Source: Opitutus sp. GAS368
GTDB lineage: Bacteria; Verrucomicrobiota; Verrucomicrobiia; Opitutales; Opitutaceae
Reading direction: 5' to 3'
DNA: 47,426 nt
Assembly: GCA_945903465.1 (NCBI GenBank)
Contig: CAMDOF010000043.1
Location: forward strand, 1-47,426
Both the position numbers and the translations under genes were made by a program. Shown here in pieces: positions 8,762-16,919 of this stretch. The notes beneath the pieces are model-generated. The model did not search any database. It saw only the letters and a list, made by a program, of their open reading frames with translations, and was not told the DNA's origin. Each line of letters starts with the position of its first letter. Position 1 is the first letter of the stretch.

Positions 8762-9703
8762 TTGAAGCCTATCCTTGCTCTTTCTACCTGTTGGTGCTCG
8801 AACCGTCACCAGGATGGCTACGCGATGCTCACGGAGATGGCTTCACTCGGGTTTGAATATGTTGAGTTGAGCCACGGCATTCGGATTACATTGGTGCCGG
8901 GCGTGATTCGAGCGGTGAGTGAGGGGGTGGTTAAAATCAGTTCCACGCACAATTTCTGCCCGTTGCCCACGGGTGTGACCAAGGCCGCTCCGAATCTTTT
9001 CGAGCCCTCGGACCGCGAGCATCGTGAGCACGATCAATGGTTGCGGCATACCAAGCGGACAATTGATTTTGCGGCCCAAGTGAAGGCGCGCACCGTGGTC
9101 TGCCATCTTGGCAGCGTGCAATTTTTTTGGTTCAATCCTGCGCGAAAGATTGAGAAGTATCTCGATGCGCACGCGGATGCGGGGCGCACGGGCGAGGATA
9201 AAGCTTACCAGACCCTACTCGAGAAATGCTTGGTGCGGATGCGTCGTCGAATGCCGCCCTTCTGGGCGCAGGTGAAGGCGAGTATCAGCGAGATTTTGGA
9301 GTACGCGCAAGCGAAGGGTGTTACGCTCGGGTTGGAGAATCGGGAGAGGTTTGAGGAGTTGCCTCTCGATGGTGATTACGCGGATTTTTTGAAGGACTTT
9401 CCCCTGAGTGCCCCGGTGGGCTATTGGCACGATACGGGGCACGCCGACATCAAGGAGGGCATGGGTTTGCTGAAACACCGTGAGCACCTTCAGAAGATGT
9501 CGAGCCGGACGATCGGTTGGCATCTGCACGACGTGAACAAGAAAGGGCAAGACCATCAGCCGGTGGGTTCTGGGCAGATTGATTTTAAGATGGTGAGTAG
9601 TTTCTGGCGGCCGGAACATTTACTGACGCTTGAACTGAGCCCGCGGGTGGCGCTGGAAGATGTGCGCCTGTCGAAAGCGCGGATAGAGGCGTTGTTGGCC
9701 TAA
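8762..9703 (+). CDS. sugar phosphate isomerase/epimerase-like TIM-barrel protein
   Basis: The product of about 313 residues belongs to the xylose isomerase-like TIM barrel (AP endonuclease 2) superfamily. Visible motifs fit the metal-binding strands: FEYVELSHGIRI, TVVCHLGSVQ, VTLGLENRERFEELP, VGYWHDTGHADI, IGWHLHDVNKK and LTLELSPR. Together they supply the Glu, Asp/His, His and Glu ligands of this fold. Members isomerise or epimerise sugars or inositols, or cleave abasic DNA; the substrate here is unknown. TTG 8762 would give MKPILALSTCWCSN, the usual compact start before strand one; TTG 8708 would add 18 residues. It follows the rpsU terminator and may need its own promoter. Confidence 0.75.
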   Translation: MKPILALSTCWCSNRHQDGYAMLTEMASLGFEYVELSHGIRITLVPGVIRAVSEGVVKISSTHNFCPLPTGVTKAAPNLFEPSDREHREHDQWLRHTKRTIDFAAQVKARTVVCHLGSVQFFWFNPARKIEKYLDAHADAGRTGEDKAYQTLLEKCLVRMRRRMPPFWAQVKASISEILEYAQAKGVTLGLENRERFEELPLDGDYADFLKDFPLSAPVGYWHDTGHADIKEGMGLLKHREHLQKMSSRTIGWHLHDVNKKGQDHQPVGSGQIDFKMVSSFWRPEHLLTLELSPRVALEDVRLSKARIEALLA

Positions 9704-9782
9704 CGTGGCGTCGCGGCAGCGGCGATGGCGGCTGCGTATGTTGTCGGGGAAAGCGCGGGTTGAGGCGTTGTGGGCCTATCGG
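9668..9782. repeat. degenerate duplication of the 3' end of the TIM-barrel gene
   Basis: The last codons of the TIM-barrel gene (about 9668-9707, encoding VRLSKARIEALLA) recur degenerately at about 9738-9782. There the frame encodes LSGKARVEALWA without the stop. Roughly 85 percent of about 38 bases agree by eye. The second copy sits in the gap before the mutY stop. It looks like an old tandem duplication or the remnant of a paralogue. Confidence 0.5.
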
Positions 9783-9895
9783 GGAGCTGGCAAGCTGCAG
9801 CCGGTGGCACCTTGGTTTGAACCGAATGAGGGGCGATGGGTCCTCGGGTTGCAGGGCCGTGCCAATCGGTGGCGGTGGGGCGTTTTGCTAAAAAA

Positions 9896-10981
9896 TTATT
9901 CGACCCCGCGCTGTTGGGCAGGGGGGGGCAGGCCTTCTTTCAGGCACCCATGTTTCACAAGTAATTCTTCGACCCAGCGCCGGTGGGGACCGGAGAAAGT
10001 GATGACTGCGAGTTGGTCCCACTCGACCCAGAAGAGGTCGGGCGGCAGCTTTCGGGGCAGAGCCGAGACGGGAAGATGGTGAATCGATTCGGTAATTTGA
10101 AAACGGGTGATACCGCGGCGCTTTTGGGCAAGCAACGGGCCCCGTTGGCTTTTCTCCTCCGCCAGGCCGATTTGATCGGTGGACGGGAGCTCGTGAAGAT
10201 TAGCGAGGCGCCTGGCGCTCGCGGGCGTGCGATGGCAAAGGAGGGCGTCCGGGCGTGCGCACCACAGGCGGGTAACTCTGCGCCGCTCCATCGCGCGGGC
10301 GGCGAGTTGCGGGAAATCTTCGGGCTGCCCGCTCGTCTGGGCCCGGCAGAACGGCCGGACCGGACAGGTGAGGCACAGCGGATTATGGCGAAAACAGACG
10401 GTGGCGCCCAGCTCCATCATGGCCTGATTATGATCGCCGGAACCTTGGGGTGGGAGGAGCGCGTGCGCCAAAGGCGCGAAGGCCTTGGCGGCGGTGGCGG
10501 CGTCGCGATAGGCGGTCGCATCGGCCGTCAGGCGAGCGAGGATGCGGACGACATTGCCATCAACGCAGGCGGCGGGCGCGGCGAAACTGATGCTGGTGAT
10601 AGCGGCGGCGGTATAAGGACCGACCCCGGGAAGTTCTTGCCATTCGCGCGAAGTTGTTGGCGGAGCGGCGCGGGCCGCAATTTCCCGAGCGAGGCGGTGG
10701 AGGTTGCGAACGCGCGAATAATAGCCGAGCCCCTCCCAGAGTTTTAGGACGGTGGCTTCGGGCGCGGCGGCTAATGTGGCGAAGTCCGGCAGGGCGGCGA
10801 GCCAGCGCGCAAAGTAGGGCAAGACCGTTTTAACCTGAGTTTGCTGCAGCATGAATTCGCTGACGACGGTTTTGTAGAGGGAGGGCGATTCGCGCCACGG
10901 TAGTTTCCGCGCGTGCTGGTGATACCATGAGCGCAGGGCGCGCTGGAATTCTTCGCGACGTTCGGTCAGGTGTTTAGCCAC
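9896..10981 (-). CDS. mutY: A/G-specific adenine DNA glycosylase
   Basis: MutY removes adenine mispaired with 8-oxoguanine. The 361-residue product carries the catalytic Glu segment SEFMLQQTQVKTVLPYFARW, the helix-hairpin-helix LPGVGPYTAAAITSISF and the catalytic Asp in VDGNVVRILARL. The iron-sulfur ligands CFRHNPLCLTCPVRPFC follow (C-x6-C-x2-C-x5-C). The C-terminal Nudix-like 8-oxoG recognition domain follows and is divergent. GTG 10981 (VAKHLTERREEF) is chosen because residues further upstream in the open frame only mirror the opposite-strand rnhC gene. It is divergent from rnhC, with an 84-base shared promoter region. Confidence 0.93.
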   Translation of the reverse strand: MAKHLTERREEFQRALRSWYHQHARKLPWRESPSLYKTVVSEFMLQQTQVKTVLPYFARWLAALPDFATLAAAPEATVLKLWEGLGYYSRVRNLHRLAREIAARAAPPTTSREWQELPGVGPYTAAAITSISFAAPAACVDGNVVRILARLTADATAYRDAATAAKAFAPLAHALLPPQGSGDHNQAMMELGATVCFRHNPLCLTCPVRPFCRAQTSGQPEDFPQLAARAMERRRVTRLWCARPDALLCHRTPASARRLANLHELPSTDQIGLAEEKSQRGPLLAQKRRGITRFQITESIHHLPVSALPRKLPPDLFWVEWDQLAVITFSGPHRRWVEELLVKHGCLKEGLPPPAQQRGVE

Positions 10982-11065
10982 AAAAGTGACTGAAGCGGCA
11001 AAACACCCGAACAGCGAAGCAGATTCTTTTTGTGCTTTGGGCGGTTTCTGTGGCGAATAGGGGAG

Positions 11066-12073
11066 ATGCCGAAACTTTTCCCTGATGAACCGGAAGGGCC
11101 GAAGAAACTTGCCGTGTATACCGTCAAGCTGGACGAGGCGCAGATGGAGAAGCTGCGAGCTATCTGCGTGGAGCGAGGGTGGACGCCGTTTGAGGTCGGT
11201 TATACGCGGTTCGCATTCAAGGCCGACCATCTCAAGGTGAACGTATCCGCTTACACCAGCGGCAAGGTGGTCGTGGCGGGGAAGGGGACGGAGGATTTTG
11301 TACGTGATGTGATCGAGCCCGAGGTGACGGGCGCGGCCAAGCTGGGCTACGACGAAGTGCTGCACCCTGATTGGTTTGAGGCGCACGCTGGGCTGGATGA
11401 GAGCGGCAAAGGTGATTTTTTCGGACCCGTGATTGCTGCCACCGTGATCGCCCACCAAGCGGCGATCGAAGGATGGGTGGCCGCAGGGGTGAAGGATTCA
11501 AAGAAGATTTCCGAACCGCAGATCCTGAAGTTGGATCATATTATCCGGAGCACCTCTGGGGTGGTGGTGCGCACCTGTTTTTGCGGAATGCCGAAATACA
11601 ACGAATTGATGGGGCGGCCCGGCGCTAACCTGAATCGCTTGCTGGCGTGGCAGCACGCGACCGCCCTGGAACTTGCGCTCGCGGAGAAACGTGTGCCGTG
11701 GGGCTTGCTCGATCAGTTTACCGAGCAACCTCTCGTGCAACGCGAACTCGCGAGAAAAGGGGTGAAGGATTTTGACCTGAAAATGCGCACGAAAGCGGAA
11801 GAGGATCCGGTGGTGGCCGCGGCGTCCGTCGTCGCGCGGGCGGAGTTTGTCCGGCAGATGCATCTGCTTTCGCTAAAATTCGGGGCCAAGCTTCAGAAGG
11901 GAGCGGGGCCGCTGGTGAAGGTTCAGGCGACTGAGATGATTCAAAAGTTTGGCGCTCGCTCTTTGGGCGATTTTGCCAAGTTGCATTTTCGCACGGCCTA
12001 CGAGGTGGTCTCAACGGCGGGTAAACTCGACGAGTTACCGCTGAAGGAGCCAGGAGAAAAAATGGCTTGGTAG
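11066..12073 (+). CDS. rnhC: ribonuclease HIII
   Basis: RNase HIII cleaves the RNA strand of RNA-DNA hybrids. The 335-residue product has the N-terminal TBP-like substrate-binding domain (VNVSAYTSGKVVVAGKGTED) that separates HIII from HII. The type 2 RNase H core follows, with GLDESGKGDFFGPVI, VKDSKKIS and DPVVAAASVVARAEF. The Asp-Glu pair of the first motif and the downstream acidic residues are present. ATG 11066 is used because the family begins shortly before the KKLAVYTVKL strand; TTG 11030 is a weaker alternative. An RNase HII gene lies 326 bases downstream on the same strand, an uncommon arrangement. Confidence 0.93.
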   Translation: MPKLFPDEPEGPKKLAVYTVKLDEAQMEKLRAICVERGWTPFEVGYTRFAFKADHLKVNVSAYTSGKVVVAGKGTEDFVRDVIEPEVTGAAKLGYDEVLHPDWFEAHAGLDESGKGDFFGPVIAATVIAHQAAIEGWVAAGVKDSKKISEPQILKLDHIIRSTSGVVVRTCFCGMPKYNELMGRPGANLNRLLAWQHATALELALAEKRVPWGLLDQFTEQPLVQRELARKGVKDFDLKMRTKAEEDPVVAAASVVARAEFVRQMHLLSLKFGAKLQKGAGPLVKVQATEMIQKFGARSLGDFAKLHFRTAYEVVSTAGKLDELPLKEPGEKMAW

Positions 12074-12399
12074 GTGGTGGTTGCTGGCGGCTCCACGGGT
12101 TTTTAGCGGGGCGATGCGACCGACTAGGCGTCGGTCGGACTTAGCCGTTTGCAGGCGTTTTGTGGCTCAATATTCGACTTTTTATTAACTCTAACTCGCA
12201 AATAATCGCTTCCAGAGGCCTTTTTTTTCCAAGTCCGACCGGCTGCTCGGACCGGTTGTGCTTGAAGGGATTTGCCGACTGCCGCGCTGGCGGCGCGCAG
12301 GCTTGCTTCGGGAGATCATCGGCCGGGGACCCCCGGGCGGCGTGAGGTGTGCGTAGGCCCACGCTTGCACCGCGCGCGCCGTTACTTTCTCATCGGCGG
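12074..12399. other. intergenic region between rnhC and rnhB with inverted repeats
   Basis: This 326-base gap holds a perfect 7-bp stem, GACCGAC (12118-12124) with GTCGGTC (12130-12136). It also holds an inverted ten-base pair, GGTCGGACTT (12133-12142) and AAGTCCGACC (12231-12240), and the second copy of the 17-mer seen at 1474 (12231-12247). A run of eight T residues precedes the 17-mer. No gene is supported. Confidence 0.6.
12231..12247. repeat. 17-bp intergenic repeat, copy 2
   Basis: Identical to bases 1474-1490. Its first ten bases form an inverted repeat with 12133-12142, enclosing about 88 bases. This gives the region the look of a small mobile or regulatory element. Confidence 0.7.
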
Positions 12400-13164
12400 A
12401 TGAAACGCCGCCACTTGCGCGGCTTCGATCTCAAGCAAATCAACGGGTTTACCAGCCTCATCGGGGTTGACGAAGTCGGCCGCGGCGCCTTTGCAGGTCC
12501 GGTGGTGGCGGCGGCGGTCTTGGTTAATCGTGAGTTTCTCGAAGGTCGCTGGGCCTTGGCCAAAAGCGGTCGTGTTAATGATTCCAAGTTGATTAGCGCG
12601 ACCGAACGCGAAGAGCTGTGGCAGGAGTTCGAGCAGCTGGCGGTTGAGGGGAAAATTCACGCGAGCCACGGTTCCGCCTCGGTCGAGGAAATCGAGCAGG
12701 TTAACATTTTGGGAGCGACGAAGTTGGCGATGAGACGGGCGTTGGCGGGGATTTATCCTCCGGAGGCTTTTGCGCCGGCGCAGAGTGAGCCTGATCTTTT
12801 TTCGAGTGTGGAGGAGCGGGTGGCTTTTACTCCGAGCGTTTCGGCGCGGGTGCTGGTGGATGGTTTGGCCTTGCGCGGGTTTCCCTATCCGCACGCAGCT
12901 TTCGTGGAGGGCGATGCCCGCTCCCTGTGCATTGCGATGGCGTCAATTATTGCCAAGGTCACGCGGGATCGCTTGATGGTGGCGTTGGATCGGCAATTTC
13001 CCGGGTATGGTTTTGCGCAGAATAAAGGCTATGGCACGGACGACCACCGGCAGGCGGTGTTGCGATTGGGGCGGTGCCGGGAGCATCGTGATTCCTTTTT
13101 GCGCAAACTTCTCGCGATGCGAGTGGATCCGGGGCAGATGAATTTACTCACCACTCAGGATTGA
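12400..13164 (+). CDS. rnhB: ribonuclease HII
   Basis: RNase HII nicks DNA at single embedded ribonucleotides and degrades RNA-DNA hybrids. The 254-residue product contains LIGVDEVGRGAFAGPVVAAA (first catalytic Asp-Glu), VNDSKLIS, VLVDGLALRGFPY and SLCIAMASIIAKVTRDRLM, followed by FAQNKGYGTDDH. Compared with typical HII there is an insertion around residues 125-160 (SEPDLFSSVEERVAF). ATG 12400 gives MKRRHLRGFD, a normal short leader; upstream in-frame sequence is Pro/Arg-rich and unlikely to be coding. Only 25 bases separate its stop from the kinase gene, suggesting cotranscription. Confidence 0.93.
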   Translation: MKRRHLRGFDLKQINGFTSLIGVDEVGRGAFAGPVVAAAVLVNREFLEGRWALAKSGRVNDSKLISATEREELWQEFEQLAVEGKIHASHGSASVEEIEQVNILGATKLAMRRALAGIYPPEAFAPAQSEPDLFSSVEERVAFTPSVSARVLVDGLALRGFPYPHAAFVEGDARSLCIAMASIIAKVTRDRLMVALDRQFPGYGFAQNKGYGTDDHRQAVLRLGRCREHRDSFLRKLLAMRVDPGQMNLLTTQD

Positions 13165-13189
13165 CCGTGCTCCTAACTTCACTTGGACG

Positions 13190-14365
13190 ATGGCCGTGAA
13201 AAAACATTCTTCGCTTGATCGCGTGCTGGGTCGATTGGAGACGCTCGACTCGGTTAATCTCGCCAACCTTGTGCAACGGCTGGCCCGGGAGCGCGGTGTC
13301 TTCGAGGAGATTTTTAATACGTTGCAAGAAGGTATTCTCTTGGTGGGAGACGATGGGGCGATCGAGTATGCTAATGCCGCGGCGCACCGGCTGGTTGGCT
13401 GGGGCGAGGAAGAATGGGCCGGGCAGACGCTCTGGCGCTTGGTGCCGGGCTTGCGGAATTCGCTAGGGGGCGCCCTCGACGACGAATCAGGTAACGCGGC
13501 CACCGTGGTCGCGCGAGAGTTTGAGCTGACTTATCCTGAGCCTCGGACCGTGCGGTTGTACATGGTCCCGTTTCGGGCGGCGACGGGTTCACCGGCGCGG
13601 CGATTTGCGGTGATTTTGTCGGATGTGACGAAAGAACGCCAAAGTACCGAAGCGCGGATCGAGAGCGAACGGACCTCCTCGATCCGGTTGCTCGCGGCGG
13701 GGGTGGCGCACGAGCTGGGGAACCCGCTCAACTCACTGACGATCCACTTGCAGCTGATCGAGCGAAAATTGAAGAAGCTGAAGGCGACAAAGGAAGTGGA
13801 GTCGCTGGCGGAATCGGCGCGGGTTTGTCGCGAGGAGGTCGGCCGCCTCGATGGCATTATTTCGAATTTTCTGGAAGCGATTCGGCCGCGGCCACCCGAT
13901 TTGGCGGAGACGGATATCACGGAGGTGCTAAAGGAGGTCCTGAGTTTTCAGCATCGGGAGCTGGCGGATCGCGGAATTACCGTGGAGGCGGAGACCGCGC
14001 AGCTGCCGGCGGTGCTCGTGGATCGTAATCAGATCAAGCAGGTATTTTTCAATCTGACCAAGAACGCGATGGAGTCGATGCGCCCGGGCGGGACTTTGAA
14101 AATCCGTGCGCGGGCAGACGACGATTCAGTCTTTCTCCTTTTTGCGGATAGTGGCAGCGGTATCAAACAAGAGGACTTGGGCCGCCTGTTTCAGCCTTAT
14201 CACACGACAAAGGACGGTGGCCACGGGCTCGGGTTGATGATCGTCCAACGGATCATGCGGGAGCACGGCGGCCAAATTGGCCTTGAAAGCAAAGCGGGGG
14301 TGGGCACGATCGCGACGCTGCAGTTTCCACGAAAAGAACGGCGGGTACGAATGCTCGTTGGTTGA
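13190..14365 (+). CDS. NtrB-like PAS sensor histidine kinase
   Basis: The 391-residue product lacks membrane segments and is probably cytoplasmic. A PAS domain covers about residues 35-150 (GILLVGDDGAIEYANAAAHR). The H-box is LLAAGVAHELGNPLNSLTIH with the phosphorylatable His. The ATPase domain has FFNLTKNAMESM (N-box), FADSGSGIKQEDLGRLFQPY and HGLGLMIVQRIM. This is the NtrB/AtoS layout that pairs with sigma-54 response regulators, and one such regulator (16920) lies 2.5 kb downstream on the same strand. A minus-strand lipoprotein gene and an ECF cassette intervene. ATG 13190 directly precedes the coiled leader and follows rnhB closely. The signal it senses is unknown. Confidence 0.88.
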   Translation: MAVKKHSSLDRVLGRLETLDSVNLANLVQRLARERGVFEEIFNTLQEGILLVGDDGAIEYANAAAHRLVGWGEEEWAGQTLWRLVPGLRNSLGGALDDESGNAATVVAREFELTYPEPRTVRLYMVPFRAATGSPARRFAVILSDVTKERQSTEARIESERTSSIRLLAAGVAHELGNPLNSLTIHLQLIERKLKKLKATKEVESLAESARVCREEVGRLDGIISNFLEAIRPRPPDLAETDITEVLKEVLSFQHRELADRGITVEAETAQLPAVLVDRNQIKQVFFNLTKNAMESMRPGGTLKIRARADDDSVFLLFADSGSGIKQEDLGRLFQPYHTTKDGGHGLGLMIVQRIMREHGGQIGLESKAGVGTIATLQFPRKERRVRMLVG

Positions 14366-14389
14366 AGGGGCGGGCTGCACCGCGGACGG

Positions 14390-15115
14390 TTACTTCTGCA
14401 GCTGTTCGAATTCCTTGCGGAGCGAGGCGGCGAGGATATTTTTGATGAGAACCGTTTGCTGCTCCTTCTTGCCGCCGACGCGGATGCCGATTTTGAGGGG
14501 GATTTCATCGCTGGTGACCCCGAGCTGAGAAACCATGGGCTCCAAAAGACCTTTCCCGCCGGGGGCCACGGTGATCTTAGGAGGGCGCACGGCAAAGTTA
14601 CCCAGTTCTGAGTTGACCTCGGTGACCTCGAGCTCGACGGCTTCGGTGCCCCGATTTTCGAAGAGCACGCGGAGAGTGACCGGAGGCATCGGGCTGCCGG
14701 CCGCACGACGGGCGCGCGCTTGGCGGATATAGTCCTGCATCGCTTCTTTTTGATCTTCTTCGGAATCCCCGTAGCCGCCGATATTATAAACCTCGGTGAA
14801 CGCGCCGGCGTCATCGTCTTTCCGCCGCCGACCTTCTTGGAAAACTCCTTCGCCCGGGCGGTCGCCCTTGCCGACGCGGTCGCCCCGCCCACCGCGGTCG
14901 AACCCGCGGGTGACGGTGGCAAGGGCGGCGACCTTGCCCTCGATAAACGTGGCCTCGCCGCGCATCGCAACGGGGCGATCGACGACCTGTTTAGTTGCTT
15001 CTTCGAGCATAAGATCGCGCGGTCCGTTGTGCGAATTGCAGCCAGCCAAGGCGAATGTGAGTGCCAAAAAAGCGACTCTTGTGAGGTTGGCGGGAAAGAG
15101 ATCGGGTGTCTTCAT
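14390..15115 (-). CDS. lipoprotein of unknown function with Gly/Arg/Asp-rich linker
   Basis: The 241-residue product starts with a lipoprotein signal, VAFLALTFALAGC, where the LAGC lipobox predicts acylation and membrane anchoring. A linker from about residue 70 to 100 is low complexity (FDRGGRGDRVGKGDRPGEG). The C-terminal half reads PPVTLRVLFENRGTEAVELE, a beta-rich segment that mentions neither catalytic nor ligand motifs; it resembles small Ig-like exported domains. I do not recognise the family. It lies convergent to the kinase gene and divergent from the ECF sigma gene. Its start at 15115 is 116 bases from the sigma start, so the two may share a control region. Confidence 0.7.
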   Translation of the reverse strand: MKTPDLFPANLTRVAFLALTFALAGCNSHNGPRDLMLEEATKQVVDRPVAMRGEATFIEGKVAALATVTRGFDRGGRGDRVGKGDRPGEGVFQEGRRRKDDDAGAFTEVYNIGGYGDSEEDQKEAMQDYIRQARARRAAGSPMPPVTLRVLFENRGTEAVELEVTEVNSELGNFAVRPPKITVAPGGKGLLEPMVSQLGVTSDEIPLKIGIRVGGKKEQQTVLIKNILAASLRKEFEQLQK

Positions 15116-15231
15116 GGGAGCAAGGGACGCCCAGACGAGGCGAAGGTTGCGGCGAAGGCAAGGTTGGGTCGCGGACTTTACGAATCTTTCTGGCGTTTTG
15201 GGCGTCTTCCTGTTCACAGCAATGCGCACGC

Positions 15232-15780
15232 ATGGAATCTACTTCACCGAATGCCTTGGCCGATTTGGTACGCCGGGCACAAAAAGGGGACGAAGCCGCC
15301 CAGCGGGATCTCATTGTCAGTTATCAGCATCGCGTGGCGGGTTTTGTGTACGCCATGACTAGTCGAAGTGATTATGTCGAAGACCTGTCTCAGCAGATCT
15401 TCATTAAGATGGTCCGGGCGGTCGATCGTTTGCAGGCCCCCGAGCAATTCGAGTCTTGGCTTTTCCGGCTTGCTCGCAACACCTGCATCGATCAGCTGCG
15501 GCGTCAGAAGCTCCGCCGGATATTTCTGCCCTTTGGGGAGGAGCATGAAAATATTCCAGAACCGGCAGGGGCCGTGGGAACGGAGGAGTTAGACGCGCTG
15601 CGGCACGCGTTGGATCAATTGCGCCCCCAAGACCGCGCCTTGCTGGCTTTGGTGCAGGAAGGGCGCAGTCATGCGGAAATTGCAGAGACGCTTTCGACGA
15701 GCGTAGCGGCGGTGAAAGCTCGCCTTCATCGAGCCCGCGAGCATCTCCGTGAACATTATCAGCCGGACCATGAAAATTGA
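15232..15780 (+). CDS. ECF-type RNA polymerase sigma factor
   Basis: The 182-residue product has region 2 (VYAMTSRSDYVEDLSQQIFI, then ESWLFRLARNTCIDQLRRQK) and region 4 (LRPQDRALLALVQEGRSHAE, then STSVAAVKARLHRAREHLRE). These bind the -10 and -35 elements of target promoters. ATG 15232 begins MESTSPNALADLVRRAQKGD, the usual ECF start. The gene overlaps the next one (ATG 15770 lies before the TGA at 15778-15780), so translation is probably coupled. The neighbouring membrane protein is the likely regulator. Confidence 0.92.
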   Translation: MESTSPNALADLVRRAQKGDEAAQRDLIVSYQHRVAGFVYAMTSRSDYVEDLSQQIFIKMVRAVDRLQAPEQFESWLFRLARNTCIDQLRRQKLRRIFLPFGEEHENIPEPAGAVGTEELDALRHALDQLRPQDRALLALVQEGRSHAEIAETLSTSVAAVKARLHRAREHLREHYQPDHEN

Positions 15781-16141
15781 ACAAAAAGCCTGGCGGGAGC
15801 TTCACACCCACGCCGCCGCCCAGATCAGCCACGGTTTTGCGGATCGCGTGATGCGGTCTGCATACGGCCCGCGGCCGCACGTGTGGCGGCAACTGTATGC
15901 GGTCGCCGAGTCAACGCTGCGACCAGGTTTTGACGAGCGGGTGTTACGGGCGGCGCGAGTTGCCGTCGAGTTGCCTTCGTTGAGCAGTCAGTTTGCGCTC
16001 AGTGCGGTGACGGCGGCGGCTTGCCTCGGTGCGGTGTTATTTATCAATAGTCGTAGCCTCGACCAAGCGGACGCCCGGAACTTGGCCGAATGGCAACAGC
16101 TGGTTTCCGCTGCAGATGAGATGGATTCGTTCGATCTATGA
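15770..16141 (+). CDS. membrane protein in ECF cassette, candidate anti-sigma factor
   Basis: The 123-residue product has a mainly helical cytoplasmic N-terminal part and one probable membrane segment near residues 72-92 (FALSAVTAAACLGAVLFINS). A short C-terminal tail follows. Position and topology fit an anti-sigma factor that holds the ECF sigma at the membrane. The zinc-type H-x3-C-x2-C motif is absent and I see no sequence match to a named family, so the role rests on context. It overlaps the sigma gene at its start, and its stop overlaps the next start as ATGA (16138-16141). Confidence 0.6.
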   Translation: MKIEQKAWRELHTHAAAQISHGFADRVMRSAYGPRPHVWRQLYAVAESTLRPGFDERVLRAARVAVELPSLSSQFALSAVTAAACLGAVLFINSRSLDQADARNLAEWQQLVSAADEMDSFDL

Positions 16142-16764
16142 CGCAACGGGTTTTCGTAGCAATTTTGACGGTGCTGGTCTTCCTCGCTGGCTTTGGCGCC
16201 CGCATATGGACGGAGCCGCGCCAAGCCGTGCCAGCGGCGCCGTCTGCCTTGCGCCAGGCGTTCCCCCGCGTAACCAAGCCCGGCACGGAGAAGAAAAATG
16301 AGCAGCAATTGGATCGGGCCAAATTGGTCGCGGAGATCCAGAAACTCCGTCCGCAAATTGAGGCATTTTCGAGTCAGATGGAAGAGATTACCGCTGAATT
16401 TGAACGTGAATTTGCCTTGCTGCTCACGCCCGAGCAGCGTGGGAAGTTCAGCGCTTATAAGAAAAAGAATGCGGAACGTGACGCCAAACGGTTGACCGAC
16501 GTAACCCCGCTCACAGATGAAGACATTCTGCGCGCCAAGGATCGGCCGCTGACTTGGATTTATTGGCAGGTCACGGTCTCGCCGATGCTGGAGATGCTGA
16601 CCAAGGATTACAAACTGGACGCAAATCAGCAGGCAGCGCTACGCGCGGCGCTTGCTTTGCGCCGAAACCGGTTTCTCGCTTTATTTGATTCGACGCCGCA
16701 CCCGAACGTGCGCCTCAGCCGTTTGGCGCCCCTGCTCGAGCGGGTGACGGCGCCGGCGAAGTAG
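16138..16764 (+). CDS. Spy/CpxP-like periplasmic protein
   Basis: The 208-residue product has an N-terminal membrane anchor or signal (VFVAILTVLVFLAGFGARIW). A charged helical domain follows, containing FEREFALLLTPEQRGKFSAY. The LTPEQR motif occurs in the Spy/CpxP/ZraP family of periplasmic chaperones and metal or envelope-stress sensors. It is the last gene of an overlapping three-gene cassette with the ECF sigma and candidate anti-sigma. In other bacteria such proteins help control the sigma response to envelope stress. No cysteine or histidine metal cluster is apparent. Confidence 0.6.
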   Translation: MTQRVFVAILTVLVFLAGFGARIWTEPRQAVPAAPSALRQAFPRVTKPGTEKKNEQQLDRAKLVAEIQKLRPQIEAFSSQMEEITAEFEREFALLLTPEQRGKFSAYKKKNAERDAKRLTDVTPLTDEDILRAKDRPLTWIYWQVTVSPMLEMLTKDYKLDANQQAALRAALALRRNRFLALFDSTPHPNVRLSRLAPLLERVTAPAK

Positions 16765-16919
16765 TTTTCCCGGGGATCCAGAGCCAACGCGGGCGGGTGG
16801 TCGCCACGAGCGCGATGGCGGTGAACGGCGCGAAGTCGTTTCGGCGGGGGGCTTGGGTGCGAGTTAGACGAGGGGAGGGCGGGCTTGACCGCCGCGCTTT
16901 CGACCGTGATTGATAGCGC

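Noticed and set aside
10982..11458. Upstream extension of the mutY frame
   Set aside because: The added residues are antisense to rnhC and contain no glycosylase features.
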